Counted from the first letter of the stretch, positions 1 to 7,896 are shown. The stretch is 52,121 nucleotides of DNA from Oscillibacter sp. (GCA_022795445.1 JAAWGR010000013.1:1-52121), one strand, 5' to 3'. Numbers and translations are program-made. Notes: a model not told the origin generated them from the letters alone.

Positions 1-1
1 A

Positions 2-133
2 GACCCGGCCAAGCTGACATTCATTTACAAGACAGGTTTTCAAAGTCACATGGACGGAGCAAACTTTAAGCCGCCCCCGCAAGAACAGCAGGGCTGCAAA
101 GCAGTCTGCCGGTTTGTGTTCCCATCCTACTGA
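2..133 (+). CDS. possible C-terminal end of an upstream gene, unknown
   Basis: The frame starting at base 2 stays open from the window edge for 43 codons and ends at TGA 131-133; the other two forward frames close sooner. No ATG with a ribosome binding site precedes it inside the window, so if it is real it is the tail of a gene that begins outside. The peptide is not recognised. The following gene is a fragment-like dehydratase-activase protein that is often preceded by its partner domain, but nothing seen here proves this stretch belongs to it. The open frame is short enough to be chance. Confidence 0.25.
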   Translation, partial: DPAKLTFIYKTGFQSHMDGANFKPPPQEQQGCKAVCRFVFPSY

Positions 134-211
134 CAAGGCAGATACAATATGTTCCTATCATAGTGACGACACATGTGGAAACGGTTGCACTGTTGAAACA
201 CAATGTATAAA

Positions 212-280
212 AATACAAGAGGCGGCATCATAAATAGCGATGAGGTCTCTCGTATTTTATAGCGAATACTGTTATGATGC
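212..280 (+). promoter_or_regulatory. interleaved inverted repeats upstream of the dehydratase-activase gene
   Basis: Two inverted repeats overlap. AATACAAGAG (212-221) pairs with CTCTCGTATT (247-256) with one mismatch, and GCATCATAA (225-233) pairs perfectly with TTATGATGC (272-280). The arm order A-B-A'-B' is that of a pseudoknot in RNA, or of two overlapping operators in DNA. It ends 27 bases before the ATG at 308. No clear -35/-10 pair stands out in 134-307, so the role is unknown. Confidence 0.3.
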
Positions 281-307
281 AAGCAGACACCAGAGAGGAG
301 GTTCGCC

Positions 308-1483
308 ATGCCTCGCACATTGTTGATCCCTGCGCTGCTTGACGACTGGTTCCCTCTGCTGCAATATGCCTTTTCCTCCCGGGAGTGGGAACCGGTACTA
401 TTGCAAGAGGAACAAGGGTTAGCTGATCGTGGAATGCGGTATTTTCACAATGAACTATGTTATCCTGTCTTCCTGGTTGCAGGGCAGGTGTTGGCTGCGC
501 TGGAATCTGGTAAGTATGACCCAGCTCTTTGCGGTGTGCTGGTGGGACAAGCTGGTGACGAATGCCGTGGCTCCTGTAATATCCGCCTGACCCGGAAGGC
601 CTTAGATAAAGCTGGATATCCGGAGGTAGTCCTGCTTTCTTTGAATGTTCGGGACATTGACCGGGATACTGGACTGCCTATCACGTTGACGATGATTCGA
701 CGGGCATTAGCTGCTGCCGTCTGGGGAGATGCATTGGCCATTGTGCGAAACCAAGTACGGCCCTACGAGGCGAACGACGGCGATACAGAGGCCTTGTGGC
801 AACAGTGGATAGAGGTGTTGGGGAAGAATCTGCGCCAAAATACAGGTTTTTCCCGACGCCAGATTTTGGAGCGCTGCCGGGAGATTGCGAAGTCCTTCCG
901 CCGGATTATGGTAGTGCGCCGGAAGGTTCAAAAGGTTGCTGTTGTGGGGGAAATCTATACCAAATACTGCCATCTTGGCAACTGGAATTTGATAAAATAC
1001 CTGGCAAAAGAACACTGTGAGATTGGAGTGGGTGGTATCACTTGGTACACGCTTTACTACATGGATTCTCACCGCCTAAAAGGCCCCGTTTACCAGCGAA
1101 GGATTTACCGCCTGCTGGCTCGTTATCTGGATGGAATTCAGCGAGAGCTGCGGACAATCTTGGCAGAGGCGGGGTTTCATACTTTACCGCCGCTAGTGGA
1201 GATGAAGCGCCAAGCAAAGGGGTTTGCACCCCTGAACTGTACCGTGGCTGATGGTTGGCTCATTACTGCTGAGGCAGCGGCCTGGGCAAACCTGGGCTAT
1301 CGGAAAATCCTTTGCGTCCAGCCTTTTGGCTGCTTGCCAGGGCATGTCTTTGGTAAGGGCCAATATGCCGCTCTTCAGCGGAAACTCCCCGACGCACGTC
1401 TGGTTAGCGTGGACTACGATGCCAGTACCGGGGAAGGTACTGTTCAAAGCCGGGTACGGATGCTCTTAGATGAGGTGTTGTAA
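308..1483 (+). CDS. 2-hydroxyacyl-CoA dehydratase / activase-related protein (stand-alone C-terminal module)
   Basis: The protein resembles the C-terminal half of the large 2-hydroxyglutaryl-CoA dehydratase activator-related proteins of Firmicutes (acyl-CoA dehydratase activase-related/DUF2229 type). Family-like stretches include the CYPVFLVAGQ region near residues 51-60, the Cys-containing loop QAGDECRG near 82-89, a VVGEIYTKY segment near 214, and QPFGCLPGHVFGKG near 340. The ribosome binding site GAGAGGAGG lies just before ATG 308. At 391 residues it is far shorter than the roughly 1,400-residue fused proteins and lacks the N-terminal BcrAD/BadFG-type ATPase. A role in Fe-S-dependent radical dehydratase chemistry is inferred from family only; the substrate is unknown. 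Confidence 0.7.
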   Translation: MPRTLLIPALLDDWFPLLQYAFSSREWEPVLLQEEQGLADRGMRYFHNELCYPVFLVAGQVLAALESGKYDPALCGVLVGQAGDECRGSCNIRLTRKALDKAGYPEVVLLSLNVRDIDRDTGLPITLTMIRRALAAAVWGDALAIVRNQVRPYEANDGDTEALWQQWIEVLGKNLRQNTGFSRRQILERCREIAKSFRRIMVVRRKVQKVAVVGEIYTKYCHLGNWNLIKYLAKEHCEIGVGGITWYTLYYMDSHRLKGPVYQRRIYRLLARYLDGIQRELRTILAEAGFHTLPPLVEMKRQAKGFAPLNCTVADGWLITAEAAAWANLGYRKILCVQPFGCLPGHVFGKGQYAALQRKLPDARLVSVDYDASTGEGTVQSRVRMLLDEVL

Positions 1484-1537
1484 ACCTTGGCTTACAAGGA
1501 CGCGAGTAGATGGTTTAAATAGCGGCTGTGGTTTCTT

Positions 1538-2116
1538 TCAAAGGATCAAATTAGGTGCATGGTTTTTCAGGTACGCCTCAATGACGCCTGCCTCAATGGA
1601 TGAGACGCCAACAGTTGGGCCGTGACCCTGTTGATCTTTGAAATCCAGATACAAACCATGGTTTTTCGTTACCCGATGTTCAATCCTATGGATATTTTCC
1701 AGCCGGATAATGGGCGTTCCCATAGACTTGCAGAGAAACAGCCATTCTTCTCCAACCAAGACGCGTCCTCCAGCAAAATCCAGGGCACACTCCAGGTCTT
1801 GATCAACCAGGGCAAGCATTTCCTTTGCTGTCAGATGTTTTTCCTCTGCGCGGAGCTGAGGGCGTATAGATAAGCAAATATCCGTGGTGTCCAGATTAAA
1901 CAGCCCACGCAGCCCGCGGTACAGAATGTACACACCGCCGATGATCAAAAATGCTTCTATAGCTTTGTTGGTGACGAGATTCCTTAAATCCCAAAATTCC
2001 CCTGTGATAAGATCCAGGCAAAGAAAGAATACCCCGCCTGCCAGTGCAGCGGCTCCGGCCCATAAGGATATTCGGATTTCTCTCCGGGCGGTGGAGGCGC
2101 AGACGTTTTTTCTCAT
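1538..2116 (-). CDS. two-TM hypothetical membrane protein
   Basis: Unrecognised protein of about 192 residues. Two hydrophobic segments lie near the N terminus (about residues 18-40 and 52-70), followed by a soluble C-terminal domain that looks beta-rich and resembles the general plan of YcxB/PH-like bacterial membrane proteins; that resemblance is a guess. ATG 2116 was chosen because GGGAGG lies 11 bases upstream; a TTG at 2125 is also in frame but sits only 2 bases from the same site. It begins 5 bases after the stop of the preceding membrane-protein gene, so the two are probably translated from one message. Confidence 0.6.
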   Translation of the reverse strand: MRKNVCASTARREIRISLWAGAAALAGGVFFLCLDLITGEFWDLRNLVTNKAIEAFLIIGGVYILYRGLRGLFNLDTTDICLSIRPQLRAEEKHLTAKEMLALVDQDLECALDFAGGRVLVGEEWLFLCKSMGTPIIRLENIHRIEHRVTKNHGLYLDFKDQQGHGPTVGVSSIEAGVIEAYLKNHAPNLIL

Positions 2117-2121
2117 GGCAG

Positions 2122-2583
2122 TCAATGCCTCCCTTGTTTGGAATCAAACCGCTTTCCCACCGTATAATCAATCCAGTAAAAAACGAGCGTGACAATACAA
2201 AGGATTGCCATGCCAATGATCAAATATGGCGAGAAAAATGCAAGGGTATGGATGACCGGCGCAGCCATACCAGTTGTATCCCGAATCAAGACACAGATGT
2301 CCGAAACATAGAACGCTGCCAAGAAAACCGCGCCAATGATGTAATAAAGCAGCCCAATTGCGGAGAGCTTATTTCGGTCTTCTATTCGCGTTCTGGAATT
2401 TTGAGAGCGGGTTAACTGCGTCGAAATCAAGATTTTTTGCAGAATTGGATGATTCACAACACAATAAAACCGGGCGGACAGCAAGAAGGGATAATAACAG
2501 GACAGTCCCCAACCATAAAGCCATACAAGCGGCCCTACGCCAATTAAAGCACCAAGATGCATAAAGTAATAGCCCAAATCCAT
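2122..2583 (-). CDS. hypothetical multi-pass membrane protein
   Basis: Unrecognised hydrophobic protein with three to four likely membrane segments: near the N terminus, around the LLYYIIGAVFLAAFYV stretch, and near the C terminus. The frame is open back to 2655, but that first ATG lies inside the 2645-2683 hairpin and has no ribosome binding site. Methionines at 2625, 2595 and 2583 are alternatives; 2583 was chosen because AAGGAAGG precedes it, though the spacing of about 13 bases is long. It is followed at 5 bases by the gene ending at 1538. The pair lies downstream of hydF but is separated from it by the hairpin. Confidence 0.55.
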   Translation of the reverse strand: MDLGYYFMHLGALIGVGPLVWLYGWGLSCYYPFLLSARFYCVVNHPILQKILISTQLTRSQNSRTRIEDRNKLSAIGLLYYIIGAVFLAAFYVSDICVLIRDTTGMAAPVIHTLAFFSPYLIIGMAILCIVTLVFYWIDYTVGKRFDSKQGRH

Positions 2584-2644
2584 GCTTCCGCCCATCCCTT
2601 CCTTTGGCTGCGTATAAGTTGCCATAGAATCGTAAAAAAGAAAA

Positions 2645-2683
2645 TTATAGTACAATAGCTGTATAACAGCTATTGTACTATAA
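2645..2683 (-). terminator. 18-bp perfect inverted repeat after hydF (terminator or operator)
   Basis: Arms 2645-2662 and 2666-2683 are perfect reverse complements over 18 bp with a 3-base loop. On the minus strand the hairpin follows the hydF stop by 17 bases and is followed by TTTTCTTTTTTA, as in a Rho-independent terminator, although the stem is AT-rich. The palindrome also contains TATAAT- and TACAAT-like strings, so a DNA operator over a promoter for the two downstream membrane genes is an alternative. Confidence 0.6.
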
Positions 2684-2700
2684 ATGCCGTTAGATTTCTA

Positions 2701-3897
2701 CTATTCAGCGCCCAAAATGGTGAATGGCTGTAAGCTCCGCGCCAAAATCCCTTTCATCTGCGCAATCGCTACGCCATAGTTGACGATTGGCACACCAGCG
2801 GCGGCAGCTTGGGCAATTCGAGACGCCATTTCTTTTTGATTCAGCATACAGCCGCCACAGTGGACAATCAGCGCATAACCGGAAAGATCCTCAGGGAACT
2901 CACCGCCAGAAGTAAAATGGAATTCCGGCTTCCCGCCTGCGTAATGTTCAATCCAGGATGGAAGTTTTACCGTCCCGATGTCGCCGCATTGCCGGTGATG
3001 TGTACAGCCTTCAGAGATCAAAACCTGATCGCCATCGTGAAGTTTTGACAGCCGCTCTGCGCCCCGTACCAGAGGCTCCAAGTCCCCTTTGTACCGGGCA
3101 AACAGGATGGAGAAGGATGTGAGCATTACGTCTGGCGGTGTTTCCTCTGCTATCCGCTCAAAAGCCTGGGAATCCGTAATTACCAGCTTAGGCTTTTGGG
3201 CGAGGGAGGACAAAGTTTGCCGAAATTCCGTATCTTGGCAGATTGCCATGGCGCAATGGGCATCTAAAATGTCCCGGATTGTCTGCTGCTGTGGAAGGAT
3301 GAGCCGTCCCTTGGGAGCGGATTCGTCCACCGGGGCCACCAAAACAACCAAATCGCCTGGGGACAGCAGGTCTGCCACAATGCGCCGTTGATTTTTGGAA
3401 CTTGTGACAAGTGCACCGATTTTTTCCTTCAACTCCCAGATGTGTGTTCCAGCCGCGGCGCTGACATAGATGGCGTTTTCCGGAAGCGGTGGCGGCTCTG
3501 TCAGCAGGTCGGCCTTGTTGTACGCAATTATATAGGGCCGTTTCTTTTCTTCTAAAAGCGTGATCAGTTCCTGGTCCGTTTGACAGATTCCTTTTTCCGC
3601 GTCGACTACCAACACAGCGATATCTGTTTTTGCTAAAACACGCTTTGCCCGTTGAACGCGCAGTTCTCCCAGACCGCCTGCGTCGTCCAGGCCCGGCGTG
3701 TCGATGATCACTACAGGGCCAAGGGGCAGAAGCTCCATCGCTTTTTGCACGGGATCGGTTGTAGTCCCTTTCACAGGGGAAACTACCGCCAGCCCCTGGC
3801 CGGTTACGGCGTTAACAAGGCTGGACTTTCCGGCATTGCATACGCCGAAGAATCCGATGTGGAGCCGTTCGGCGGATACCGTATCCTGTAAGCTCAT
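2701..3897 (-). CDS. hydF: [FeFe]-hydrogenase H-cluster maturation GTPase HydF
   Basis: HydF is the GTPase scaffold on which the [2Fe] part of the hydrogenase H-cluster is assembled from HydE and HydG products and passed to apo-HydA. Visible features: N-terminal Era-like GTPase with the P-loop around residues 18-26 (GVCNAGKSS), DTPG at 66-69 and NKAD at 127-130; C-terminal cluster motif with C298, H300, H346, C347 and C350, matching the family pattern CxH...HCxxC. Length 398 is normal. It is the last gene of the hydE-hydG-hydF run; 14 bases separate it from hydG. A strong hairpin follows its stop. Confidence 0.96.
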   Translation of the reverse strand: MSLQDTVSAERLHIGFFGVCNAGKSSLVNAVTGQGLAVVSPVKGTTTDPVQKAMELLPLGPVVIIDTPGLDDAGGLGELRVQRAKRVLAKTDIAVLVVDAEKGICQTDQELITLLEEKKRPYIIAYNKADLLTEPPPLPENAIYVSAAAGTHIWELKEKIGALVTSSKNQRRIVADLLSPGDLVVLVAPVDESAPKGRLILPQQQTIRDILDAHCAMAICQDTEFRQTLSSLAQKPKLVITDSQAFERIAEETPPDVMLTSFSILFARYKGDLEPLVRGAERLSKLHDGDQVLISEGCTHHRQCGDIGTVKLPSWIEHYAGGKPEFHFTSGGEFPEDLSGYALIVHCGGCMLNQKEMASRIAQAAAAGVPIVNYGVAIAQMKGILARSLQPFTILGAE

Positions 3898-3911
3898 GCC
3901 ATACCTCCCGC

Positions 3912-5360
3912 TTAAAAGCGGAAATCCCGGCGGTTCGACTGCCGAATCTCTTGGATATTTTGTGCTGCAACTTCCCGAACTTTGTCTCTGGGAATCCGCT
4001 TTAGTTCTTGTTCAACCAGGGCATAGCCTGCTTCCTTGGTTTCCGGCGCGGCGTAGTCCTCCAGATACTCTGATAGGGTCATCAAGGCGTTAGGATGGCA
4101 GCAATTCAATATCTGCCCATTTTTGCACAGGCTCATAAAGCGGTCTCCTGTCCGGCCCGCCCGGTAACAGGCGGTGCAGAAGGAGGGGATGTGCCCATGT
4201 TCCATCAGCCAGCGGACCACCTCATCCAGGGAGCGCTGGTCAGAAACGTCGAACTGTTCCGTGTCGTGGGGACGCTCTGTCTCTGTGTAACCGCCCACCG
4301 ATGTACGGGAGCCGCCGCTGACTTGGGAAATCCCCAAGCGGAGCAGTTTTGTGCGTACTTCCTCACTTTCCCGGGTGGAAATGATCATACCGGTGTATGG
4401 AACTGCCAAACGAATACAAGCTGTAATCTTGGCAAACGTCTCATCATCAATGCCGTTGTCAAAGGCAGAAGGATCGATGTCATCGGCGTGCTTGACCCGG
4501 GGAACGCTGATGGTATGAGGGCCAACACCATGAACGGCCTCCAAATGTTCCGCATGCATGATCAGCCCGGCAAATTCGTATTTGTACATTTCCAGTCCAA
4601 ACAGAACGCCCAGGCCTACGTCGTCGATACCGCCCTCCATGGCCCGGTCCATGGCTTCAGTGTGGTAGTCATAATTGTGTTTGGGGCCAGTGGGGTGGAG
4701 TTCTTCGTAACTCTTTTTATGGTAGGTCTCCTGGAACAGGATGTAAGTACCAATGCCCGCATCTTTCAGGCGCCGGTAATTTTCCACGGTAGTTGCCGCG
4801 ATGTTCACATTTACCCGCCGGATATCGCCGTTCTTATGGTGGACACTGTAAATGGTGTTGATGCAGTCGAGGATGTATTCGATGGGATTGTTCACTGGGT
4901 CCTCACCCGACTCAATTGCTAACCGTTTATGGCCCATGTCCTGGAGGGCAATCACTTCAGCCCTGACTTCATCTTGGGTCAGCTTTTTGCGGGAGATGTG
5001 CTTGTTTTTCAAGTGGTAAGGGCAATACAGGCAGCCATTCACACAGTAATTAGACAGGTAAAGGGGAGCAAAAATGACGATGCGGTTGCCATAAAAGGCC
5101 AGCTTGATTTCTTCCGCAATTTCATACATTTTCTTGATTTTATCCGGATCTTCGCAAGCCAGGAGAACCGACGCCTCCCGATGGGTCAACCCTGCGCAGG
5201 CGCAGCCAGTGGCGGTAGGCTTTGGACGAGCTTTTTCCAGAATCTCGTCAATCAGCGCCAAGTTCGCCTTATTGGCTTCGGCATAGGCCAGGGTTTCCTG
5301 GATTTCCTCATCGTTGATAAATTCTTCCGCTTTTAGGGATTTAGGGTTATAGATTGCCAT
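3912..5360 (-). CDS. hydG: [FeFe]-hydrogenase maturase HydG (radical SAM tyrosine lyase)
   Basis: HydG cleaves tyrosine and delivers CO and cyanide as an Fe(CO)2CN synthon for the H-cluster. The radical-SAM CX3CX2C is at C106, C110 and C113; the C-terminal auxiliary-cluster motif is C395-x2-C398-x22-C421. Both clusters that distinguish HydG from the related ThiH (which lacks the C-terminal motif) are therefore present. Length 482 is typical. AAAGGA lies about 11 bases before ATG 5360. It sits between hydE and hydF in the same direction. Confidence 0.96.
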   Translation of the reverse strand: MAIYNPKSLKAEEFINDEEIQETLAYAEANKANLALIDEILEKARPKPTATGCACAGLTHREASVLLACEDPDKIKKMYEIAEEIKLAFYGNRIVIFAPLYLSNYCVNGCLYCPYHLKNKHISRKKLTQDEVRAEVIALQDMGHKRLAIESGEDPVNNPIEYILDCINTIYSVHHKNGDIRRVNVNIAATTVENYRRLKDAGIGTYILFQETYHKKSYEELHPTGPKHNYDYHTEAMDRAMEGGIDDVGLGVLFGLEMYKYEFAGLIMHAEHLEAVHGVGPHTISVPRVKHADDIDPSAFDNGIDDETFAKITACIRLAVPYTGMIISTRESEEVRTKLLRLGISQVSGGSRTSVGGYTETERPHDTEQFDVSDQRSLDEVVRWLMEHGHIPSFCTACYRAGRTGDRFMSLCKNGQILNCCHPNALMTLSEYLEDYAAPETKEAGYALVEQELKRIPRDKVREVAAQNIQEIRQSNRRDFRF

Positions 5361-5402
5361 TTTATGTCAGTTCCTTTCTTTGGGAGCAGATTTCTCTTGC
5401 CC

Positions 5403-6455
5403 TCAGAATGTTTTGATATCACCGCGGCTGGTTACGATTTCATAACCAATCGAACGCATCCTGGCGTCAAGGCAGTCCCGGCACTGTGCCGATTCTTCCC
5501 CGGTACAGATTTTGTTGTCATAAAGTTCATACTGTTTGCGGACAGACACTGGAGACAGGTTGGGCATTACTACATTTGCTCCTGCTTGGATGCCCTTTTC
5601 CCGTCCCTGAGGATCGATGGTGCCAAGGGCCGTAGTGGAAGGGAGCAGTACCGGCGGATAAATCAGCCGGAGGATAGACAGCAGGTAGCAGGTTAATTCT
5701 ACCGTGCCGGCTGGTTCCTTCCGGAAGGGGGTATCCCGGTGAGGGACAAAGGGACCAATACCGCACATATCCGGCTTAAATTCTTCCATGAATTTCAAAT
5801 CCCGCGCCAGTTCTGCGCTTGTCTGGCCTGGGGAACCCACCATAAAGCCGCAGCCTACCTGATAGCCCAATTCCCGCAGGTCTTGCAGGCACTGCATCCG
5901 GTGTTCATAGGACATCTCCGGCGGATGCAGCGATTGGTAATGGGTACGGTCCGCCGTTTCGTGGCGGAGCAGATAACGGTCGGCCCCCGCTTCGCGCAAA
6001 AGCTGGTAGCTCTCACGGCTCCGTTCACCTAGAGAGAGGGTAATCGCACAGTCTGGGTGTTTCTGTTTCAAGGTACAGATCAGTTCGCATAGAATTTTGT
6101 CTGTAAAAAAGATGTCTTCCCCGCCTTGCAGGACGAAAGTACGAAACCCTAGCAGATAGCCCTCATCCGCACACGCCAAAATCTGCTCCGGCGTAAGGCG
6201 GTAACGCTGGCAATGGCGGTTGCTCCGGCGGATTCCGCAGTAGAGGCAGTCGTTTCTGCAAAAATTGCTGATTTCAATGAGACCACGCACATAGACCGTG
6301 TTGCCGTAGATTTCTTTCCGGGCCTGGACAGCCTGTTTCGCTAGCAGTGCCGCGCTCTCTGGACAGCGGGCTTCAATCAAGCGCTGGTATCCATTCAGGG
6401 GAAGGCTCCGGGCTGCCGTCAGGGTCTCGATCAGGGCGAACAGTTCAGGCGTCAT
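5403..6455 (-). CDS. hydE: [FeFe]-hydrogenase maturase HydE (radical SAM)
   Basis: HydE is the radical-SAM maturase acting with HydG and HydF in building the organometallic H-cluster. The CX3CX2C is at C66, C70 and C73, followed by a GIRRSN stretch typical of the HydE/BioB-like fold. Length 350 is normal. Its start overlaps the end of the preceding regulator gene by 11 bases and no strong ribosome binding site is visible, suggesting translational coupling. A C-terminal second-cluster motif is not obvious, as in many HydE proteins. Confidence 0.95.
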   Translation of the reverse strand: MTPELFALIETLTAARSLPLNGYQRLIEARCPESAALLAKQAVQARKEIYGNTVYVRGLIEISNFCRNDCLYCGIRRSNRHCQRYRLTPEQILACADEGYLLGFRTFVLQGGEDIFFTDKILCELICTLKQKHPDCAITLSLGERSRESYQLLREAGADRYLLRHETADRTHYQSLHPPEMSYEHRMQCLQDLRELGYQVGCGFMVGSPGQTSAELARDLKFMEEFKPDMCGIGPFVPHRDTPFRKEPAGTVELTCYLLSILRLIYPPVLLPSTTALGTIDPQGREKGIQAGANVVMPNLSPVSVRKQYELYDNKICTGEESAQCRDCLDARMRSIGYEIVTSRGDIKTF

Positions 6456-6705
6456 CTGTGGTTACGTTGGAAAGGGCTGTTTTGACACTGATTCCTTGCA
6501 GATTACCGATTTTACCCGCCATAGCGGAGATTTGGTCCTGCGGCGCGTCGAGGGCAATGCTGATGATGTTGATCTTCCGCTCGCGGTAAGGGATGCCCAT
6601 ACGGCCGATGATATATGATCCGTACTCATGGAGGATTCCGTTGAGCTTCTCCACCGTCTCGCTGTTCTCGACGATGATGCTCATGACTGCTACTCTGGAA
6701 CTCAT
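6445..6705 (-). CDS. TM1266-family iron-only hydrogenase system regulator
   Basis: Small 86-residue protein, first in the hydrogenase-maturation operon. It matches the TM1266-type putative iron-only hydrogenase system regulator: an ACT/NikR-C-like fold with the IGRMGIPYRERKINIIS segment. ATG 6705 was chosen because AAAGGAGTGC lies immediately upstream; the longer open frame to 6930 has no such support and runs through the promoter and hairpin of the leader. The family's function is not established; the position suggests it senses or controls hydrogenase maturation. Confidence 0.88.
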   Translation of the reverse strand: MSSRVAVMSIIVENSETVEKLNGILHEYGSYIIGRMGIPYRERKINIISIALDAPQDQISAMAGKIGNLQGISVKTALSNVTTDDA

Positions 6706-6731
6706 TTTGCGCACTCCTTTTTCAAAAACAA

Positions 6732-6758
6732 ATGCCGTACCTGCAATCGGTACGGCAT
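6732..6758 (-). terminator. terminator-like hairpin in the hyd operon leader
   Basis: ATGCCGTAC (6732-6740) and GTACGGCAT (6750-6758) form a perfect 9-bp stem with a 9-base loop. Read on the minus strand it is followed by TTTGTTTTTG and then by the AAAGGAG ribosome binding site of the first gene. A promoter lies about 90 bases upstream, so this hairpin would be inside the transcript leader, as in attenuation or a riboswitch-type terminator. No known riboswitch class was recognised in the leader (6759-6817). Confidence 0.6.
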
Positions 6759-6823
6759 AGCTGTTCATTCGCAAAACCGCACCTTTCACGCAGGCTGAAG
6801 CCTTAATGTCAGGTATCGTTTTC

Positions 6824-6852
6824 ATTTTAGCACAAGCTTGCGTATCTGTAAA
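6824..6852 (-). promoter_or_regulatory. promoter of the hydrogenase-maturation operon
   Basis: On the minus strand TTTACA (6852-6847) and TAAAAT (6829-6824) are separated by 17 bases, close to the sigma-A consensus. Predicted start near 6817, giving a leader of about 110 bases before ATG 6705. It lies just upstream of the hyd genes and downstream of the radical-SAM gene stop at 6908. Confidence 0.65.
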
Positions 6853-6907
6853 GTGTAAGATTGTGATTTGATACCTTTTATATGTGGTAAAAAATGAGCA
6901 TATGCAC

Positions 6908-7792
6908 TTAAAGATGTGGCAGGTTTTCACGGTATTGTCTCAGTTCCTTTTCGTCTGCGGAACCAATCACCTCCTCCAATAATTTCACCATTTTGTTTTT
7001 ATCTCCCGGTAAAGATCCCTCAACGAAGATGCAGTTCGATGCGCCCATTGTTGCAAGATAGGTTGGAATGTCCAGGTTTTGGATTAACGTTTTCAGTTCG
7101 CAGAGTTTTTCGAGTTCGGATTCTTCCATCCAGTTTCCTTTTTCGATTTCTTTATACAATTCAGAAGTCTGATAAATTGTCAGCATGGAAGTTACGATAA
7201 TCTTTGGATGCGTTTGATTGAAGATCTCTGCTGTTTTTTGCGCGCCAGTTTCACCGTGCCCAGCGCCATAAATCCCCGTGAGGTAGAAAAAATTATAGTC
7301 CATACCAACCGCATCCAGACGTTTTGTTTCTGTGAGGATTTGGCTTGTTCCAAAGCCTTTTCTCATAAATGACAAAGCCTCGTCGTCTCCGGCTTCAACG
7401 CCGATTGTAATATGGTTATAGCCCAGTTTGCGCAGTTCCTGAAGTTGTTCCATTGTTTTGGCTGTAACGTCGGTGATGCGGGCAAAACACCCGATAGACT
7501 CTGCGTTTGGAAAATATTTCTTTACAAGATTTGCCAGTTCTTTGAGTGTTTCAAATTTTAATACAAACGGATTGGCCCCTGTAAAAAAGACTCTTCTGGC
7601 GTTATGAGAATAGCGCCCAAGTTCTTTCATGTCTTCTTCCACTTCCGTCAAGGGGGACATACGGAATTTAAATGGTAAATCCTCATATAGCGTACAGAAT
7701 TTGCACTTATGATGCGTGCAGCCGGCCGTTACTTGCACCAGTGCGCTGTAAGCTTCATAGGGTGGCCTCCAGATGGTTCCTGTAAAATGCAT
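6908..7792 (-). CDS. radical SAM protein, function unknown
   Basis: Radical-SAM enzyme of 294 residues with an Elp3/MiaB-like layout. The cluster motif near residues 25-33 is CTHHKCKFC, a CX4CX2C spacing instead of the common CX3CX2C; this longer spacing is seen in a known subgroup of radical-SAM proteins. The substrate is unknown. AAGGAGC precedes ATG 7792. It is divergent from an HxlR-type regulator, which may control it. The gene is AT-richer than its neighbours, judged by eye. It ends just before the hyd promoter and is not part of that operon. Confidence 0.85.
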   Translation of the reverse strand: MHFTGTIWRPPYEAYSALVQVTAGCTHHKCKFCTLYEDLPFKFRMSPLTEVEEDMKELGRYSHNARRVFFTGANPFVLKFETLKELANLVKKYFPNAESIGCFARITDVTAKTMEQLQELRKLGYNHITIGVEAGDDEALSFMRKGFGTSQILTETKRLDAVGMDYNFFYLTGIYGAGHGETGAQKTAEIFNQTHPKIIVTSMLTIYQTSELYKEIEKGNWMEESELEKLCELKTLIQNLDIPTYLATMGASNCIFVEGSLPGDKNKMVKLLEEVIGSADEKELRQYRENLPHL

Positions 7793-7840
7793 GAAGATAG
7801 CTCCTTCCTGAACTAGGATGATGTTTTATGGGGCCTTTTT

Positions 7841-7869
7841 ATGATAAAATAATGCGTGAATTTATACAA
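7841..7869 (-). promoter_or_regulatory. promoter of the radical SAM gene
   Basis: Minus-strand TTGTAT (7869-7864) and TATCAT (7846-7841) with a 17-base spacer, about 50 bases before the start codon at 7792. Confidence 0.45.
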
Positions 7870-7896
7870 GTACTGTCTTTTTTAATAGATAGTATT
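7869..7896. promoter_or_regulatory. imperfect inverted repeat, candidate HxlR operator
   Basis: AGTACTGTC (7869-7877) and GATAGTATT (7888-7896) are reverse complements at 7 of 9 positions and sit between the two divergent promoters, touching the -35 of the radical-SAM promoter. HxlR proteins usually bind such sites next to divergent targets; binding here is inferred only from position. Confidence 0.35.

Noticed and set aside
1485-1499. CCTTG/CAAGG hairpin between the first two converging genes
   Set aside because: A 5-bp stem without a T run is too weak to call a terminator.
4095-4922. 275-residue open frame opposite hydG
   Set aside because: Shadow of hydG; composition and lack of a start signal argue against a gene.
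6706-6817. hyd leader as a T-box or known riboswitch
   Set aside because: The T-box motif and conserved cores of common riboswitches (SAM, TPP, cyclic-di-GMP, fluoride) were not found.
6706-6930. 75-residue N-terminal extension of the TM1266-type regulator
   Set aside because: The extension crosses a consensus promoter and a terminator hairpin; AAAGGAGTGC marks the start at 6705.
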